64,000 nucleotides of DNA, from assembly GCF_001557215.1 (NCBI RefSeq), contig NZ_LSJM01000305.1:1-64000 (forward strand). Reading direction: 5' to 3'. The position numbers and the translations under genes were made by a program. The DNA is from Sphingomonas sp. CCH9-E2. Its GTDB lineage: Bacteria; Pseudomonadota; Alphaproteobacteria; Sphingomonadales; Sphingomonadaceae. The notes below the pieces were generated by a model. It was not told the origin of the DNA. It saw only the letters and a program-made list of their open reading frames with translations, and ran no database searches. Shown here in pieces: positions 17,048 to 24,880 of the stretch; position 1 is the stretch's first letter; each line of letters opens with the position of its first letter.

Positions 17048-18352
17048 ATGACCGACCTCAACGTCATCGACCAGTTCCTGCAGGCGTTCATTCGCTACAT
17101 CGACAGCGGGTTCGGCTTGCTGGGCGGCGATGTCCATTTTCTGGCGGCGACGCTGATCGGCATCGACATCACGCTGGCGGGCCTGTTCTGGGCGCTGGGC
17201 GGCGAACAGGATGTGATGGGGCGCTTCCTTAAGAAGATCCTCTATGTTGGCGCGTTCGCCTTCATCCTGAACAGCTTCCCAACCCTCGCGACGATCGTGT
17301 TCAACTCGTTCGCTGCGGCCGGGCTGACCGCGGGCGGCGGCACCATCTCGGCCGACGATCTGCTCAAGCCGGGCAGGCTGGCCGGAACGGGATTCTCCGC
17401 TGCCTGGCCGCTGCTCGAGCAGGTCTCGCAGCTTCTCGGCTTCACGACCTTCTTCGACAATTTCCTGACGATCGCTGTGCTGCTCTTCGCCTGGGTGCTG
17501 GTGATCCTGTCGTTCTTCATCCTCGCGATCCAGCTGTTCATCACGATCCTGGAGTTCAAGCTGACCACCTTGGCCGGCTTCGTGCTGGTGCCCTTCGCGT
17601 TGTGGAACCGCACCAGCTTCCTCGCCGAGCGCGTGCTGGGAAGCGTTGTCAGCTCAGGCATCAAGGTGATGGTGCTCGCCGTTATCGTTGGGATCGGTTC
17701 GAACTACTTCAACGATTTCGTCGGATCCCTACAGGGTCAGGAGCCCGATATCGGGAAGGCGATGAGCCTGGCGCTCGCCGCACTCACCTTGTTCGGACTC
17801 GGCATTTTCGGTCCGAGCATTGCGACCGGCCTGGTCTCCGGTGCGCCTCAGCTCGGCGCCGGCGCGGTCGCCGGCACGGCGCTCGGTGCCGCCGGCGTCG
17901 TTGCGCTGGGTGGTGGTGCCGCCCTTGCCGGTGGACGTGCCATCGGAGGGGCCGCTCTGGGTGCGGTCCGTGCTGGCACATCGATGGGCTCGGCAGCGTC
18001 GACTGCCTACAAGCTCGGCCAGGAGAGCACGGGCTCCACCAGCGTCGGCACCGGGCTCAAGGGGGTTGCGAGCGCGGCGGGCAGCGCATTGCGCAATCGC
18101 GCCGCCGGGGCTTTCGGTATCGGCGAGGCCGCGGCTTCGGGTCGCCAGGCAGCTTTCGACGCGCTTGCCCACCGGCAGACGCCCGCCACCAGCGGATCCG
18201 ATCAGGCCGCCGAGCACCAGCCGGCCTGGGCGCAGGCACTGCGCCGCCAGCAGGATGCGCGCCATCATCGCCAGGTCGTCGCCCACACCCTGCGCGAGGG
18301 CGATCGCGGCGGCGCGTCGGCAACCCCTGACATCAAGGAAAAGGAGGACTGA
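17048..18352 (+). CDS. trbL: TrbL, polytopic inner-membrane protein (VirB6 family)
   Basis: The product has 434 residues. ATG 17048 gives better spacing to ACAGGA than ATG 17042. Several membrane helices occur between about residues 25 and 260 (for example LLFAWVLVILSFFILAIQLF). A Gly/Ala-rich segment follows (about 265-350), then a polar C-terminal tail with HQPAWAQALRRQQ, a feature of TrbL in this operon class. TrbL forms the inner-membrane part of the channel. Confidence 0.93.
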   Translation: MTDLNVIDQFLQAFIRYIDSGFGLLGGDVHFLAATLIGIDITLAGLFWALGGEQDVMGRFLKKILYVGAFAFILNSFPTLATIVFNSFAAAGLTAGGGTISADDLLKPGRLAGTGFSAAWPLLEQVSQLLGFTTFFDNFLTIAVLLFAWVLVILSFFILAIQLFITILEFKLTTLAGFVLVPFALWNRTSFLAERVLGSVVSSGIKVMVLAVIVGIGSNYFNDFVGSLQGQEPDIGKAMSLALAALTLFGLGIFGPSIATGLVSGAPQLGAGAVAGTALGAAGVVALGGGAALAGGRAIGGAALGAVRAGTSMGSAASTAYKLGQESTGSTSVGTGLKGVASAAGSALRNRAAGAFGIGEAAASGRQAAFDALAHRQTPATSGSDQAAEHQPAWAQALRRQQDARHHRQVVAHTLREGDRGGASATPDIKEKED

Positions 18353-18355
18353 GCG

Positions 18356-19174
18356 ATGCTCTTCAAGCGAAGCGTCCAGCGCTACGGGCGAACGCCCGAA
18401 CCCGACACGCCCTTTCATCGTGCCGGCCAGCTCTGGGACGAGCGGATCGGATCGGCGCGCGTCCAGGCGCGCAATTGGCGGCTGATGGCCTTTGGCGGAC
18501 TGGCGCTCACTACGGCCATGTCGGGCGCGCTGATATGGCAGTCGCTGCAGAGTCGGGTGACGCCCTATGTCGTCGAGGTCGATCGCCTCGGCGAGGCACG
18601 CGCGATCAGCGAAGCCGAGGCTGGGCATCGCCCTACGGACCCCCAGATCTCCTGGCATCTGGCCCGCTTCATCGAGAAGGTGCGCTCAGTCTCGCTCGAC
18701 CCGGTGCTGATGCGGCGCGACTGGCTATCGGCCTATGACTTCGCCAGCCAGCGTGGCGCGGTGTTCCTCGGTGACTATGCGCGGTCGGCGAACCCGTTCG
18801 GTGCCATTGGCCAAAAGACGGTATCGGTTCAGGTCACGAGCGTGGTCCGTGCGTCGGATCAGTCATTTCAGGTGAAGTGGATCGAGACCGCCTTCGACCG
18901 GGGCGCGCAGGCGGGAACCTCGCACTGGACCGGCATCCTGACCGTCAAGCTCAAGCCGCCCGCATCGGCGGAGGTGCTGCGCAAGAATCCGCTCGGCCTC
19001 TATGTCGATGCGATCGACTGGAGCCGCGAGATCGAGCCGGCGGCCAACCCGGCGGTCTCGTCGCGAGCAGCCGCGCGCCCGGTGCAACCGGCCCCCGAAG
19101 TTTCGATCACCGCCGCGACTGATGGCGCCGCCTCGGCGAGCCCAATCCCTGCCAATCCGGAGAATCGGCAATGA
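18356..19174 (+). CDS. trbF: TrbF (VirB8 family)
   Basis: The product has 272 residues from ATG 18356. It has a cytoplasmic N-terminus, one membrane helix (about 40-60) and a periplasmic VirB8-like domain: PYVVEVDRLG, then the helical region WHLARFIEKVR and KWIETAFDRG. This is the assembly factor of the inner-membrane complex. The C-terminus is Pro/Ala-rich. Its stop overlaps the trbG start (ATGA). Confidence 0.93.
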   Translation: MLFKRSVQRYGRTPEPDTPFHRAGQLWDERIGSARVQARNWRLMAFGGLALTTAMSGALIWQSLQSRVTPYVVEVDRLGEARAISEAEAGHRPTDPQISWHLARFIEKVRSVSLDPVLMRRDWLSAYDFASQRGAVFLGDYARSANPFGAIGQKTVSVQVTSVVRASDQSFQVKWIETAFDRGAQAGTSHWTGILTVKLKPPASAEVLRKNPLGLYVDAIDWSREIEPAANPAVSSRAAARPVQPAPEVSITAATDGAASASPIPANPENRQ

Positions 19175-20052
19175 AACGCCCCAGCAACTTGCCCACGCTG
19201 TTTGCGGTGGCGATTGTCTTGATCGTACCCACCAGCACCTTTGCGCAGCGTTCAAGCGCCGCCAATGCTCCCCAGCGGACGACATCGACGATCGCCGCGG
19301 CAAACCGGGCCGCAACGCGCGAACCGTCTCCGCTGGCCTTTCTCAATGCCGCTGCGGTCATGCCCTATGCCGAAGGCGCGATCTATCAGGTCTACACCAC
19401 GCCGGAACGCGTGACCGACATCGTGCTTGAGCCCGGTGAGGTGCTGGGCGCGGTGGCGAGCGGCGACACGGCGCGCTGGGTGATCGGCGATACCACGAGC
19501 GGCGCAGGTGGCAGCAAGCGCGTCCATATCCTCGTGAAGCCCTATGCTGCGGGTCTCTCCACCAATCTCGTCATCACCACGGATCGGCGGACCTATCATC
19601 TCGCGCTCACCAGCGCGCGCAGCGTCGGCATGTCGGCGCTGAGCTGGACCTATCCGCAGGATGCGTTGCTGGCGATCCAGCGAACCGAGGAAGCGGCGGC
19701 TGCGGCTACCCCGGTGGCCGCCGGACTCGACGTCGATCAGCTCCATTTCAACTATGCCATCTCCGGGGATACGCCGCGATGGCGGCCGTTGCGCGCGTTC
19801 GACGACGGCAGGCAGACCTATATCGAGTTTCCTGCGAGCCTGGCGGTCGGGGAAGCGCCGCCGCTGTTCCTCGTTGGCGCGAAGGGCGAGGCGCAGCTGG
19901 TCAACTACCGCCTGCGCGGACGCTATTATGTGGTCGACAGGATCTTCGACGTTGCCGAGCTCCGCCTCGGCGCCAAGCGCCAGGAGATCGTCCGGCTTAC
20001 CCGCATCGATGAAGCCGGGCGCCGCGGTCGGACGAAGGGGAGAGCGTCGTGA
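19171..20052 (+). CDS. trbG: TrbG (VirB9 family), outer-membrane core component
   Basis: The product has 293 residues from ATG 19171. A signal peptide ends near TFAQR (about residue 25). The VirB9 N-domain (YQVYTTPERVTDIVLEPGE) and the C-domain (FNYAISGDTPRWRPLRAFDDG, then PALFLV-like PPLFLVGAKGE and YYVVDRIFDVAELRLG) are clear. It joins TrbI/VirB10 in the outer-membrane core. It overlaps trbI by four bases. Confidence 0.94.
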   Translation: MKRPSNLPTLFAVAIVLIVPTSTFAQRSSAANAPQRTTSTIAAANRAATREPSPLAFLNAAAVMPYAEGAIYQVYTTPERVTDIVLEPGEVLGAVASGDTARWVIGDTTSGAGGSKRVHILVKPYAAGLSTNLVITTDRRTYHLALTSARSVGMSALSWTYPQDALLAIQRTEEAAAAATPVAAGLDVDQLHFNYAISGDTPRWRPLRAFDDGRQTYIEFPASLAVGEAPPLFLVGAKGEAQLVNYRLRGRYYVVDRIFDVAELRLGAKRQEIVRLTRIDEAGRRGRTKGRAS

Positions 20053-21278
20053 CTGCAGAAATCGCTGAGGCGCCCGACGGCGCCGCTTCCATGAGGTCGC
20101 CGAAGGTGGATCCCGAGACCCTGGTGCTGCGCGCCCGGCCCGGACGCGCGATCCGCTTTAAGCGCGGCGTGATCGTGTCGCTCGCCGCGATCGCCGTCGC
20201 CGGCGTCGTCGGCACGGCTTGGTTCGCGCTCGAGCCTCGCGCGCTGCATCTCGCCGCGGACGGCGACGACAAGAACCTCGCGGCCAAGGCGCCGACCGAT
20301 ACACTGGGCGCGCTGCCGGCGAGCTACGATACAGTGCCGAAGCTGGGGCCGCCGCTGCCCGGAGATTTGGGCAAACCCATCCTCGATCGTCAGCGCCAGC
20401 TTGCTGGCGAGGGGATACCACCAGTTCCGCCGGTATCGGCAGTACCGCAAACCGCCGACGACGCCCGCCAGCGCCGGGCTGCGGAACTCAAGGCGGCGCG
20501 TGAATCCGGATTGCTGATCCAGACCGCCGGCCAGCAAGCGCAGGGCGGACCGATGCCGGCGGGTCCGACGCCGGGACCGCCGCGGTCTGGTGAACAGATC
20601 GCCAAGGTCGCAGTCGATGCCGAGCGCGATCCCAACGGCCAGGAGCGCAAAGCCGATTTTATCCGTACCCCCGGCAATGCTACCGACATCAACCCGCATG
20701 CGGTGACGCCGCGTCCATCGCCGTTCACCCTGTCTACGGGCAGCGTGATCTCGGCAAGCCTGATCACCGGCCTGAGATCGGACCTGCCGGGTCTCGTGAC
20801 CGCGCAAGTAACCGAGCGGGTCTTCGACAGCGCGACTGGCAATATCCTGCTGGTACCGCAGGGTGCCCGGCTCATCGGCGCATACGACAACGTCGTCGCG
20901 TTCGGGCAATGGCGGGCACTGGTCGTATGGCAGCGGATCATCTTCCCCGACGGTAGTTCGATCCGCCTGGACAACGCGCCGGCCACCGATCCGTCGGGCT
21001 ATGCCGGGCTAGCCGACAAGGTCGATTTCCATACCTGGGCGCTGCTCAAGGGCGTGGTGCTGTCGACCCTGCTCGGCGTTGGTTCGGAATTGCAGTTCAG
21101 CGGTGAGAGCGATCTGGTCCAGGCCGTGAGGCAGTCGACCCAGCAAAGCGTCTCGCGCGCCGGCGATCAACTCACTTCGCGGAATCTGCAGATCCAACCG
21201 ACGATCACCATTCGCCCGGGCGCACCCGTCCGGCTGCTGGTGCATCACGACCTGATCCTGAAACCCTGGATGGAGTAA
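20049..21278 (+). CDS. trbI: TrbI (VirB10 family), envelope-spanning channel protein
   Basis: The product has 409 residues from GTG 20049. A short cytoplasmic part is followed by a membrane helix (about 40-60), a Pro-rich periplasmic linker (about 95-185) and the beta-barrel domain with the typical VirB10 phrases SVISASLITGLRSDLPG, LLVPQGARLIGAYD and RIIFPDGSSIRLD. The antenna region LKGVVLSTLLGVG is also present. The stop TAA overlaps the next ATG by one base. Confidence 0.95.
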   Translation: MTAEIAEAPDGAASMRSPKVDPETLVLRARPGRAIRFKRGVIVSLAAIAVAGVVGTAWFALEPRALHLAADGDDKNLAAKAPTDTLGALPASYDTVPKLGPPLPGDLGKPILDRQRQLAGEGIPPVPPVSAVPQTADDARQRRAAELKAARESGLLIQTAGQQAQGGPMPAGPTPGPPRSGEQIAKVAVDAERDPNGQERKADFIRTPGNATDINPHAVTPRPSPFTLSTGSVISASLITGLRSDLPGLVTAQVTERVFDSATGNILLVPQGARLIGAYDNVVAFGQWRALVVWQRIIFPDGSSIRLDNAPATDPSGYAGLADKVDFHTWALLKGVVLSTLLGVGSELQFSGESDLVQAVRQSTQQSVSRAGDQLTSRNLQIQPTITIRPGAPVRLLVHHDLILKPWME

Positions 21279-21502
21279 TGGCGATGGCGGACCTACGTCT
21301 TCCGCGGCTTCCCGACCGCACCCCGGTGAAGATCAGCATCCAGGTGCCCCCGCACCTCTTCGCCGATCTCACGCGATACGCAGCGCTCTACAAGGAGGCC
21401 TATAGCCAGGAAGAGGCCGTCGCCGACCTGATCCCGTCCATGCTGACCGCCTTCCTCGACAGCGACCGGGCCTTCGCGAAAGCCCGGTCGGGTGGGAAGT
21501 GA
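21278..21502 (+). CDS. DUF2274 protein at the end of the trb operon
   Basis: The product has 74 residues: LRLPRLPDRTPVKISIQVPPHL, then a helical part (YAALYKEAYSQEEAVADLIPSML). DUF2274 genes sit directly after trbI in this operon class, which makes the assignment firm. The helical half resembles a small ribbon-helix-helix or coiled protein, so regulation or relaxosome assistance is possible but unproven. ATG 21278 overlaps the trbI stop by one base; an in-frame ATG at 21284 is an alternative. Confidence 0.88.
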   Translation: MAMADLRLPRLPDRTPVKISIQVPPHLFADLTRYAALYKEAYSQEEAVADLIPSMLTAFLDSDRAFAKARSGGK

Positions 21503-21744
21503 CCGCCATGGGCACCGCCAGCCTGGATGAGAGATACCCCGCAAACGGGTCGATCGAGCCGATCAGCGTTCGCATCCCCACCGCCGTTGCCATGACCGGG
21601 CTGAGCCGATCGAGGATCTACGAGCTGATCGCTTGTGGCGAAATCCAGATCGCGAAGGACCGACGGAGCACGCTGATCATCGTCGCCAGTTTGCGGGAGA
21701 CGGTGCGGCGGAGGATCGTAGACCGAGATTTGCCGACCGGGTAG
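21499..21744 (+). CDS. AlpA/excisionase-like helix-turn-helix protein
   Basis: The product has 81 residues from GTG 21499, overlapping the DUF2274 stop; an ATG at 21508 is possible. The core VRIPTAVAMTGLSRSRIYEL, then a strand pair around IAKDRRSTLII, is the winged helix-turn-helix of the excisionase/AlpA family. In Mesorhizobium ICEs the recombination directionality factor RdfS belongs to this type. Here the gene is the last of the transfer operon, so it could link excision to transfer expression. That role is inference. Confidence 0.8.
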   Translation: MTAMGTASLDERYPANGSIEPISVRIPTAVAMTGLSRSRIYELIACGEIQIAKDRRSTLIIVASLRETVRRRIVDRDLPTG

Positions 21745-21798
21745 CGGCCTCGGTCCGTCGCGTTCCCATAGGCAGGCGGCGAGACACTCGTTCCATTT

Positions 21799-21813
21799 GT
21801 TCTTGTTTTGTGC
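21799..21813 (+). promoter_or_regulatory. SOS-box-like site before the DUF6771 gene
   Basis: GTTC-N7-GTGC (21799-21813) differs by one base from the alphaproteobacterial LexA box GTTC-N7-GTTC. It lies in a T-rich stretch 13 bases before the ATG at 21826. One mismatch in eight defined bases makes this weak. Confidence 0.25.
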
Positions 21814-21825
21814 CATTTCTTCGGC

Positions 21826-22029
21826 ATGGAACGATTCGCCCCAGAGCCCTCGCGTGCCGCCATCTCATCCGCCATCCTTGCCGCGCCAGGATGGGCGCGC
21901 GTCGGGATCACGATGCCGAATGATCGATTGCGTGCGGAGGCTGCGGAGGAGTTGGCGCGCGCGATCGTCGATCGGCTACATCACACTGAGCCCAGCCTGG
22001 ATATGGACCAGTTGACGCTGCCAATCTGA
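21826..22029 (+). CDS. DUF6771 family small protein
   Basis: The product has 67 residues: MERFAPEPSRAAISSAIL, then APGWARVGITMPNDRLR and EAAEELARAIVDRL. The APGWARVGIT and AAxELARxIV elements fit DUF6771, small proteins that recur in sphingomonad mobile DNA; this recognition is from memory. There is no signal peptide or membrane helix. It stands alone after the transfer operon and may have its own promoter in the T-rich region before it. Function unknown. Confidence 0.7.
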   Translation: MERFAPEPSRAAISSAILAAPGWARVGITMPNDRLRAEAAEELARAIVDRLHHTEPSLDMDQLTLPI

Positions 22030-22118
22030 CCGCTTTCGGCTTCGAACTTCGGTTCTCGGTCGATCGCCAGAAGCTGCCGCGCCGAGCTGGGCTAGACGGC
22101 TCCGTTTATTGGCCCGGC

Positions 22119-22994
22119 TTAACCTGCATGGCCTTGCCACTTCACCGGTATCCGCAGGTAAGTCACGCCGTTTGCCTCCGCCTCGTGGAACCGTCCCGCG
22201 CGAATGTTGACCTGAATCGAGGGTAGCAGCAGCTTCGGCACCGCAAGTCCGGCATCGCGTTGCTCACGCATCGCGACGAACGCATCCTCGGTCACGCCAT
22301 CGTGCACATGGACACTGGCCATGCGCTGTTCTCGCACCGTGGTCTCCCAGCAATACTCGTCCCGGCCTGGCGCCTTGTAGTCGTGGCACATGAACAAGTG
22401 TGTGTCGTCGGGCAACGACAGCAGGCGCTGAATGGACCGGTACAACGTGCGCGCATCGCCACCGGGGAAGTCGGCCCGCGCTGTGCCATAGTCGGGCATG
22501 AACAGCGTGTCGCCGACGAAGGCCGTGTCGCCGATCCGATAAGCGATGTCCGCCGGCGTGTGCCCCGGAACATGCAGCACTTCCACCTCCAGCGCGCCGA
22601 TCGCGAAACGATCGCCGTCCTCGAACAGCCGATCGAAATCGGAGCCGTCGGTCTTCAGATCGGTCATGGCGAAAACCGGGCGGAAGATGCGCTGCACGTC
22701 GCGAATATGCGTGCCGATGCCGATCCATGCATCGGTGTGAGCCTTGATGAACGGAGCGGCTGACAGATGGTCGGCGTGCGCGTGCGTCTCCAGCACCATC
22801 TCGACGCGCCAATCCTGATCGCTTGCGAACGCAAGGATGCGTTCCGCCGAGCGCGTGTCAGCAACACCACTGGCCAGATCGAAGTCGAGCACCGGGTCGA
22901 TGATGGCGGCGGTGCGAGTGGTGGGGTCACCGACGAGGTAGCTGATCGTGTTCGTCGGCTCGTCGAAAAAAGCCTCAATATGGGGCCGGGTCAT
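22119..22994 (-). CDS. blh: Blh-type persulfide dioxygenase (MBL fold)
   Basis: The product has 291 residues from the ATG at 22994, preceded by CGGAGG. It has the metallo-beta-lactamase motif THAHADHL (H71, H73, D75, H76) and later GHTPADI, FVGDTLFMPDYGTAR and HDY ligands, the pattern of ETHE1/Blh persulfide dioxygenases. These oxidise glutathione persulfide to sulfite. It is divergent from bigR and shares its operator region, as in the BigR regulons of Xylella and Agrobacterium. With the rhodanese and TSUP genes it forms a sulfide detoxification set carried near the ICE end. Confidence 0.9.
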   Translation of the reverse strand: MTRPHIEAFFDEPTNTISYLVGDPTTRTAAIIDPVLDFDLASGVADTRSAERILAFASDQDWRVEMVLETHAHADHLSAAPFIKAHTDAWIGIGTHIRDVQRIFRPVFAMTDLKTDGSDFDRLFEDGDRFAIGALEVEVLHVPGHTPADIAYRIGDTAFVGDTLFMPDYGTARADFPGGDARTLYRSIQRLLSLPDDTHLFMCHDYKAPGRDEYCWETTVREQRMASVHVHDGVTEDAFVAMREQRDAGLAVPKLLLPSIQVNIRAGRFHEAEANGVTYLRIPVKWQGHAG

Positions 22995-23012
22995 AATCGT
23001 CCTCCGTTTGGC

Positions 23013-23052
23013 TTGACTATATATTAGCATATACTAAATTAGCAATACCTAA
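23013..23052 (+). promoter_or_regulatory. BigR promoter with two tandem palindromic operators
   Basis: TTGACT (23013-23018) and TAAATT (23035-23040), 16 bases apart, form a promoter for bigR. Two palindromes TTAG-N6-CTAA lie at 23024-23037 and 23039-23052, exactly 15 bases apart. The first lies between -35 and -10 and the second covers the start region. They are the best candidates for BigR binding. The divergent blh promoter overlaps the same 60 bases. Confidence 0.65.
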
Positions 23053-23062
23053 CGGAGTAACG

Positions 23063-23380
23063 ATGATGCTCAAGCCGCCCATGGACTTGGCGACGTTCGA
23101 GGCGAAGGCCGGGCAGGTTGCCGACACACTGAAGGCGATCGGCAATGCCCGCCGACTGATGCTGCTTTGCAAGCTCGTCGAGCATGGCGAGGTGACGGTG
23201 CGCGACCTCGCCAGCGATGTCGGGTTGTCGCAGTCGGCCTGCTCGCAGCATCTCGCAAAGATGCGCGACGAGGGGCTCATCGCTTTCCGGCGCGACAGCC
23301 AGACGCTTTGGTATCGGATCGCCGATCCGCGCGTCGAGACGCTGCTCACCACACTTTACCAGCTCTTCTGCAAGGATTGA
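23063..23380 (+). CDS. bigR: BigR/SqrR-like ArsR-family repressor
   Basis: The product has 105 residues from ATG 23063, after a GGAG site. The winged helix (VRDLASDVGLSQSACSQHLAKM) is typical of ArsR. Two cysteines, C36 (MLLCKL) and C103 (LFCKD), lie at about the spacing of the redox pair in BigR and SqrR, which form a tetrasulfide with persulfide and leave DNA. Autoregulation and control of blh through the tandem operators is the expected circuit. Confidence 0.88.
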   Translation: MMLKPPMDLATFEAKAGQVADTLKAIGNARRLMLLCKLVEHGEVTVRDLASDVGLSQSACSQHLAKMRDEGLIAFRRDSQTLWYRIADPRVETLLTTLYQLFCKD

Positions 23381-23384
23381 TGAC

Positions 23385-23897
23385 ATGGAGACCCTGTCCC
23401 CGACTGCGGCGCGTGCGGCGATCGAGACCGGCGCACGCTTGGTCGATATCCGCGACGCCGACGAACATGCGCGCGAGCGCATCCCCGGCGCGCTCAACCT
23501 GCCGCTCGCGCGGATCAGCGACCTGGCGGCCGACGGCCGTCCTGTCATATTTCATTGCCGTTCTTGCATGCGGACGGCAGCCAACGCGGCGCAGCTTCAG
23601 GCGGCCGCCGCCGGTGCGCCCGCCTACCTTCTCGAAGGGGGGATCGATAACTGGCGGCGCGCCGGCTTCGCGACCGTCGCCGATCGCAGACAGCCGCTGG
23701 AGATCATGCGGCAGGTGCAGATCACCGCTGGCGCTCTGGTGCTCGCTGGCGTCCTGCTCGGGTGGTTGGTTGCACCGGGATTCTTCGGGCTGTCCGCCTT
23801 CGTCGGCGTGGGGCTGATGTTCGCCGGTACTACGGGCTGGTGTGGCATGGCGAACCTGCTTCGCGTCATGCCCTGGAATCGGCGCGCGGCCGCCTGA
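23385..23897 (+). CDS. Rhodanese with C-terminal membrane domain (YgaP-like)
   Basis: The product has 170 residues from ATG 23385, four bases after bigR. The rhodanese domain (about 1-100) has LVDIRDADEHARERIPGALN and the active loop HCRSCMRT with C58 as the likely persulfide carrier. Two membrane helices (about 112-155) of the DUF2892 type follow. It moves sulfane sulfur, probably from or to glutathione, at the inner membrane. The neighbours are the persulfide dioxygenase and the exporter. Confidence 0.88.
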   Translation: METLSPTAARAAIETGARLVDIRDADEHARERIPGALNLPLARISDLAADGRPVIFHCRSCMRTAANAAQLQAAAAGAPAYLLEGGIDNWRRAGFATVADRRQPLEIMRQVQITAGALVLAGVLLGWLVAPGFFGLSAFVGVGLMFAGTTGWCGMANLLRVMPWNRRAAA

Positions 23898-23904
23898 GGC
23901 ACCG

Positions 23905-24684
23905 ATGGGCGCCCTCTCGATCGTTGCGGCGCTGGCATCGGGCGGACTGGTCGGCCTCGTGCTCGGCCTTGTCGGCGGCGGCGGATCTATCCTCGCGGTG
24001 CCGCTCCTGGTCTACGTGGTCGGCATCGGTTCGGCACACGCAGCGATCGGCACGGCCGCCGTCGCGGTGACGGCGAACGCGCTTGCCAGCCTAGCAGGAC
24101 ACGCCCGCGCCGGCCGGGTGAAGTGGCGTTGCGCCGCCGTGTTCGCCGCATCCGGGATGATCGGTGCGGCACTCGGCGCCGAACTGGGCAAGGCAATCGA
24201 CGGCGAGCGGTTGCTCTCGCTCTTTGGGCTGCTGATGGTCGGCGTGGGCCTGTCGATGCTCCGCAGGCGGAGAGCCGCCGAGGTGCCTGACGTGCGCCTC
24301 ACGCGCGAAAGCGCCGCAACACTCCTGCCGCGACTCGTGCCGATCGGGCTCACCGTAGGGCTCGCCGCCGGCTTCTTTGGGATCGGAGGCGGTTTTCTGA
24401 TCGTGCCGGGACTGATGCTCGCGACAGCGATGCCTTTGCCCTACGCCATCGGCACGTCGCTGGTCGTCGTCAGTGCGCTTGGCCTGACGACCGCCACTTC
24501 CTATGCCGCATCCGGGCTGGTCGACTGGACGGTGACCGCGCTGCTGGTGGCCGGCGGCGTGGGCGGAACGATCTTCGGCATCTGGCTGGGGCGTTTGTTC
24601 GCCGCCCGCAAGGGTGTCCTTGAAAAGGGATTCGCGGGCGTCGTTGTTGCGGTCGGTGCCTACGTCGTCCTGTCCACCCTTTGA
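23905..24684 (+). CDS. TSUP family sulfite/sulfonate exporter
   Basis: The product has 259 residues with about eight hydrophobic helices and the two TSUP signature loops: GLVLGLVGGGGSILAVPLL near the N-terminus and GLAAGFFGIGGGFLIVPGL near residue 155. TSUP (TauE/SafE) proteins carry sulfite and related anions; in BigR-type operons they export sulfite made by the dioxygenase. It starts seven bases after the rhodanese gene and closes the operon. A weak 5-bp hairpin follows (24698-24716). Confidence 0.88.
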   Translation: MGALSIVAALASGGLVGLVLGLVGGGGSILAVPLLVYVVGIGSAHAAIGTAAVAVTANALASLAGHARAGRVKWRCAAVFAASGMIGAALGAELGKAIDGERLLSLFGLLMVGVGLSMLRRRRAAEVPDVRLTRESAATLLPRLVPIGLTVGLAAGFFGIGGGFLIVPGLMLATAMPLPYAIGTSLVVVSALGLTTATSYAASGLVDWTVTALLVAGGVGGTIFGIWLGRLFAARKGVLEKGFAGVVVAVGAYVVLSTL

Positions 24685-24750
24685 GCTTCAGACGACTCAC
24701 GGGTCAGAGAGCCGTGCTCATCCGACTTCAGGCGATGTGATCTCGCAATC

Positions 24751-24783
24751 GATTCCGACGCAATCCCCCGGCGTCCCGGAATC
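24751..24783. other. Bulged hairpin near the ICE end
   Basis: GATTCC-GACGC (24751-24761) pairs with GCGTC-cc-GGAATC (24771-24783), an 11-bp stem with a two-base bulge and a nine-base loop. It may end transcription from the sulfur operon or be part of the recombination site. No T-run follows. Confidence 0.4.
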
Positions 24784-24787
24784 TATT

Positions 24788-24808
24788 TGAGAGAAATATG
24801 AGAGAAAT
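24788..24808 (+). repeat. Tandem 10-bp direct repeat near the ICE end
   Basis: TGAGAGAAAT occurs at 24788-24797 and 24799-24808. The 11-base period equals about one helical turn and the pair lies 46 bases from the tRNA gene. Integrases of tRNA-targeting ICEs use short direct repeats as arm sites, so these are candidates. Confidence 0.4.
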
Positions 24809-24836
24809 CGCCTGAAAATCGGCGTAAATTTCCGCT

Positions 24837-24854
24837 AAGTCTTTGAAAAGACTT
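24837..24854. terminator. Perfect palindrome directly after tRNA-Glu
   Basis: AAGTCTTT (24837-24844) and AAAGACTT (24847-24854) are perfect inverted arms two bases apart, or a 7-bp stem with a 4-base loop in RNA. It touches the 3' end of tRNA-Glu and could end its transcription or serve as an integrase core-flanking site. Confidence 0.4.
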
Positions 24855-24880
24855 GGTGACCCCTACGGGAATCGAACCCG
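24854..24880. other. Candidate attR: 3' end of tRNA-Glu
   Basis: The acceptor and T-arm part of the tRNA gene faces the mobile element. ICEs that enter a tRNA gene usually recombine in this part and restore it. The switch from ICE cargo (up to 24684) to recJ (from 24981) falls here. The matching attL would be left of the window, so the site is inferred. Confidence 0.45.

Noticed and set aside
1-24853. Integrase gene of the ICE
   Set aside because: No tyrosine or serine recombinase motif was found in any frame; it must lie outside the window if the element is intact.
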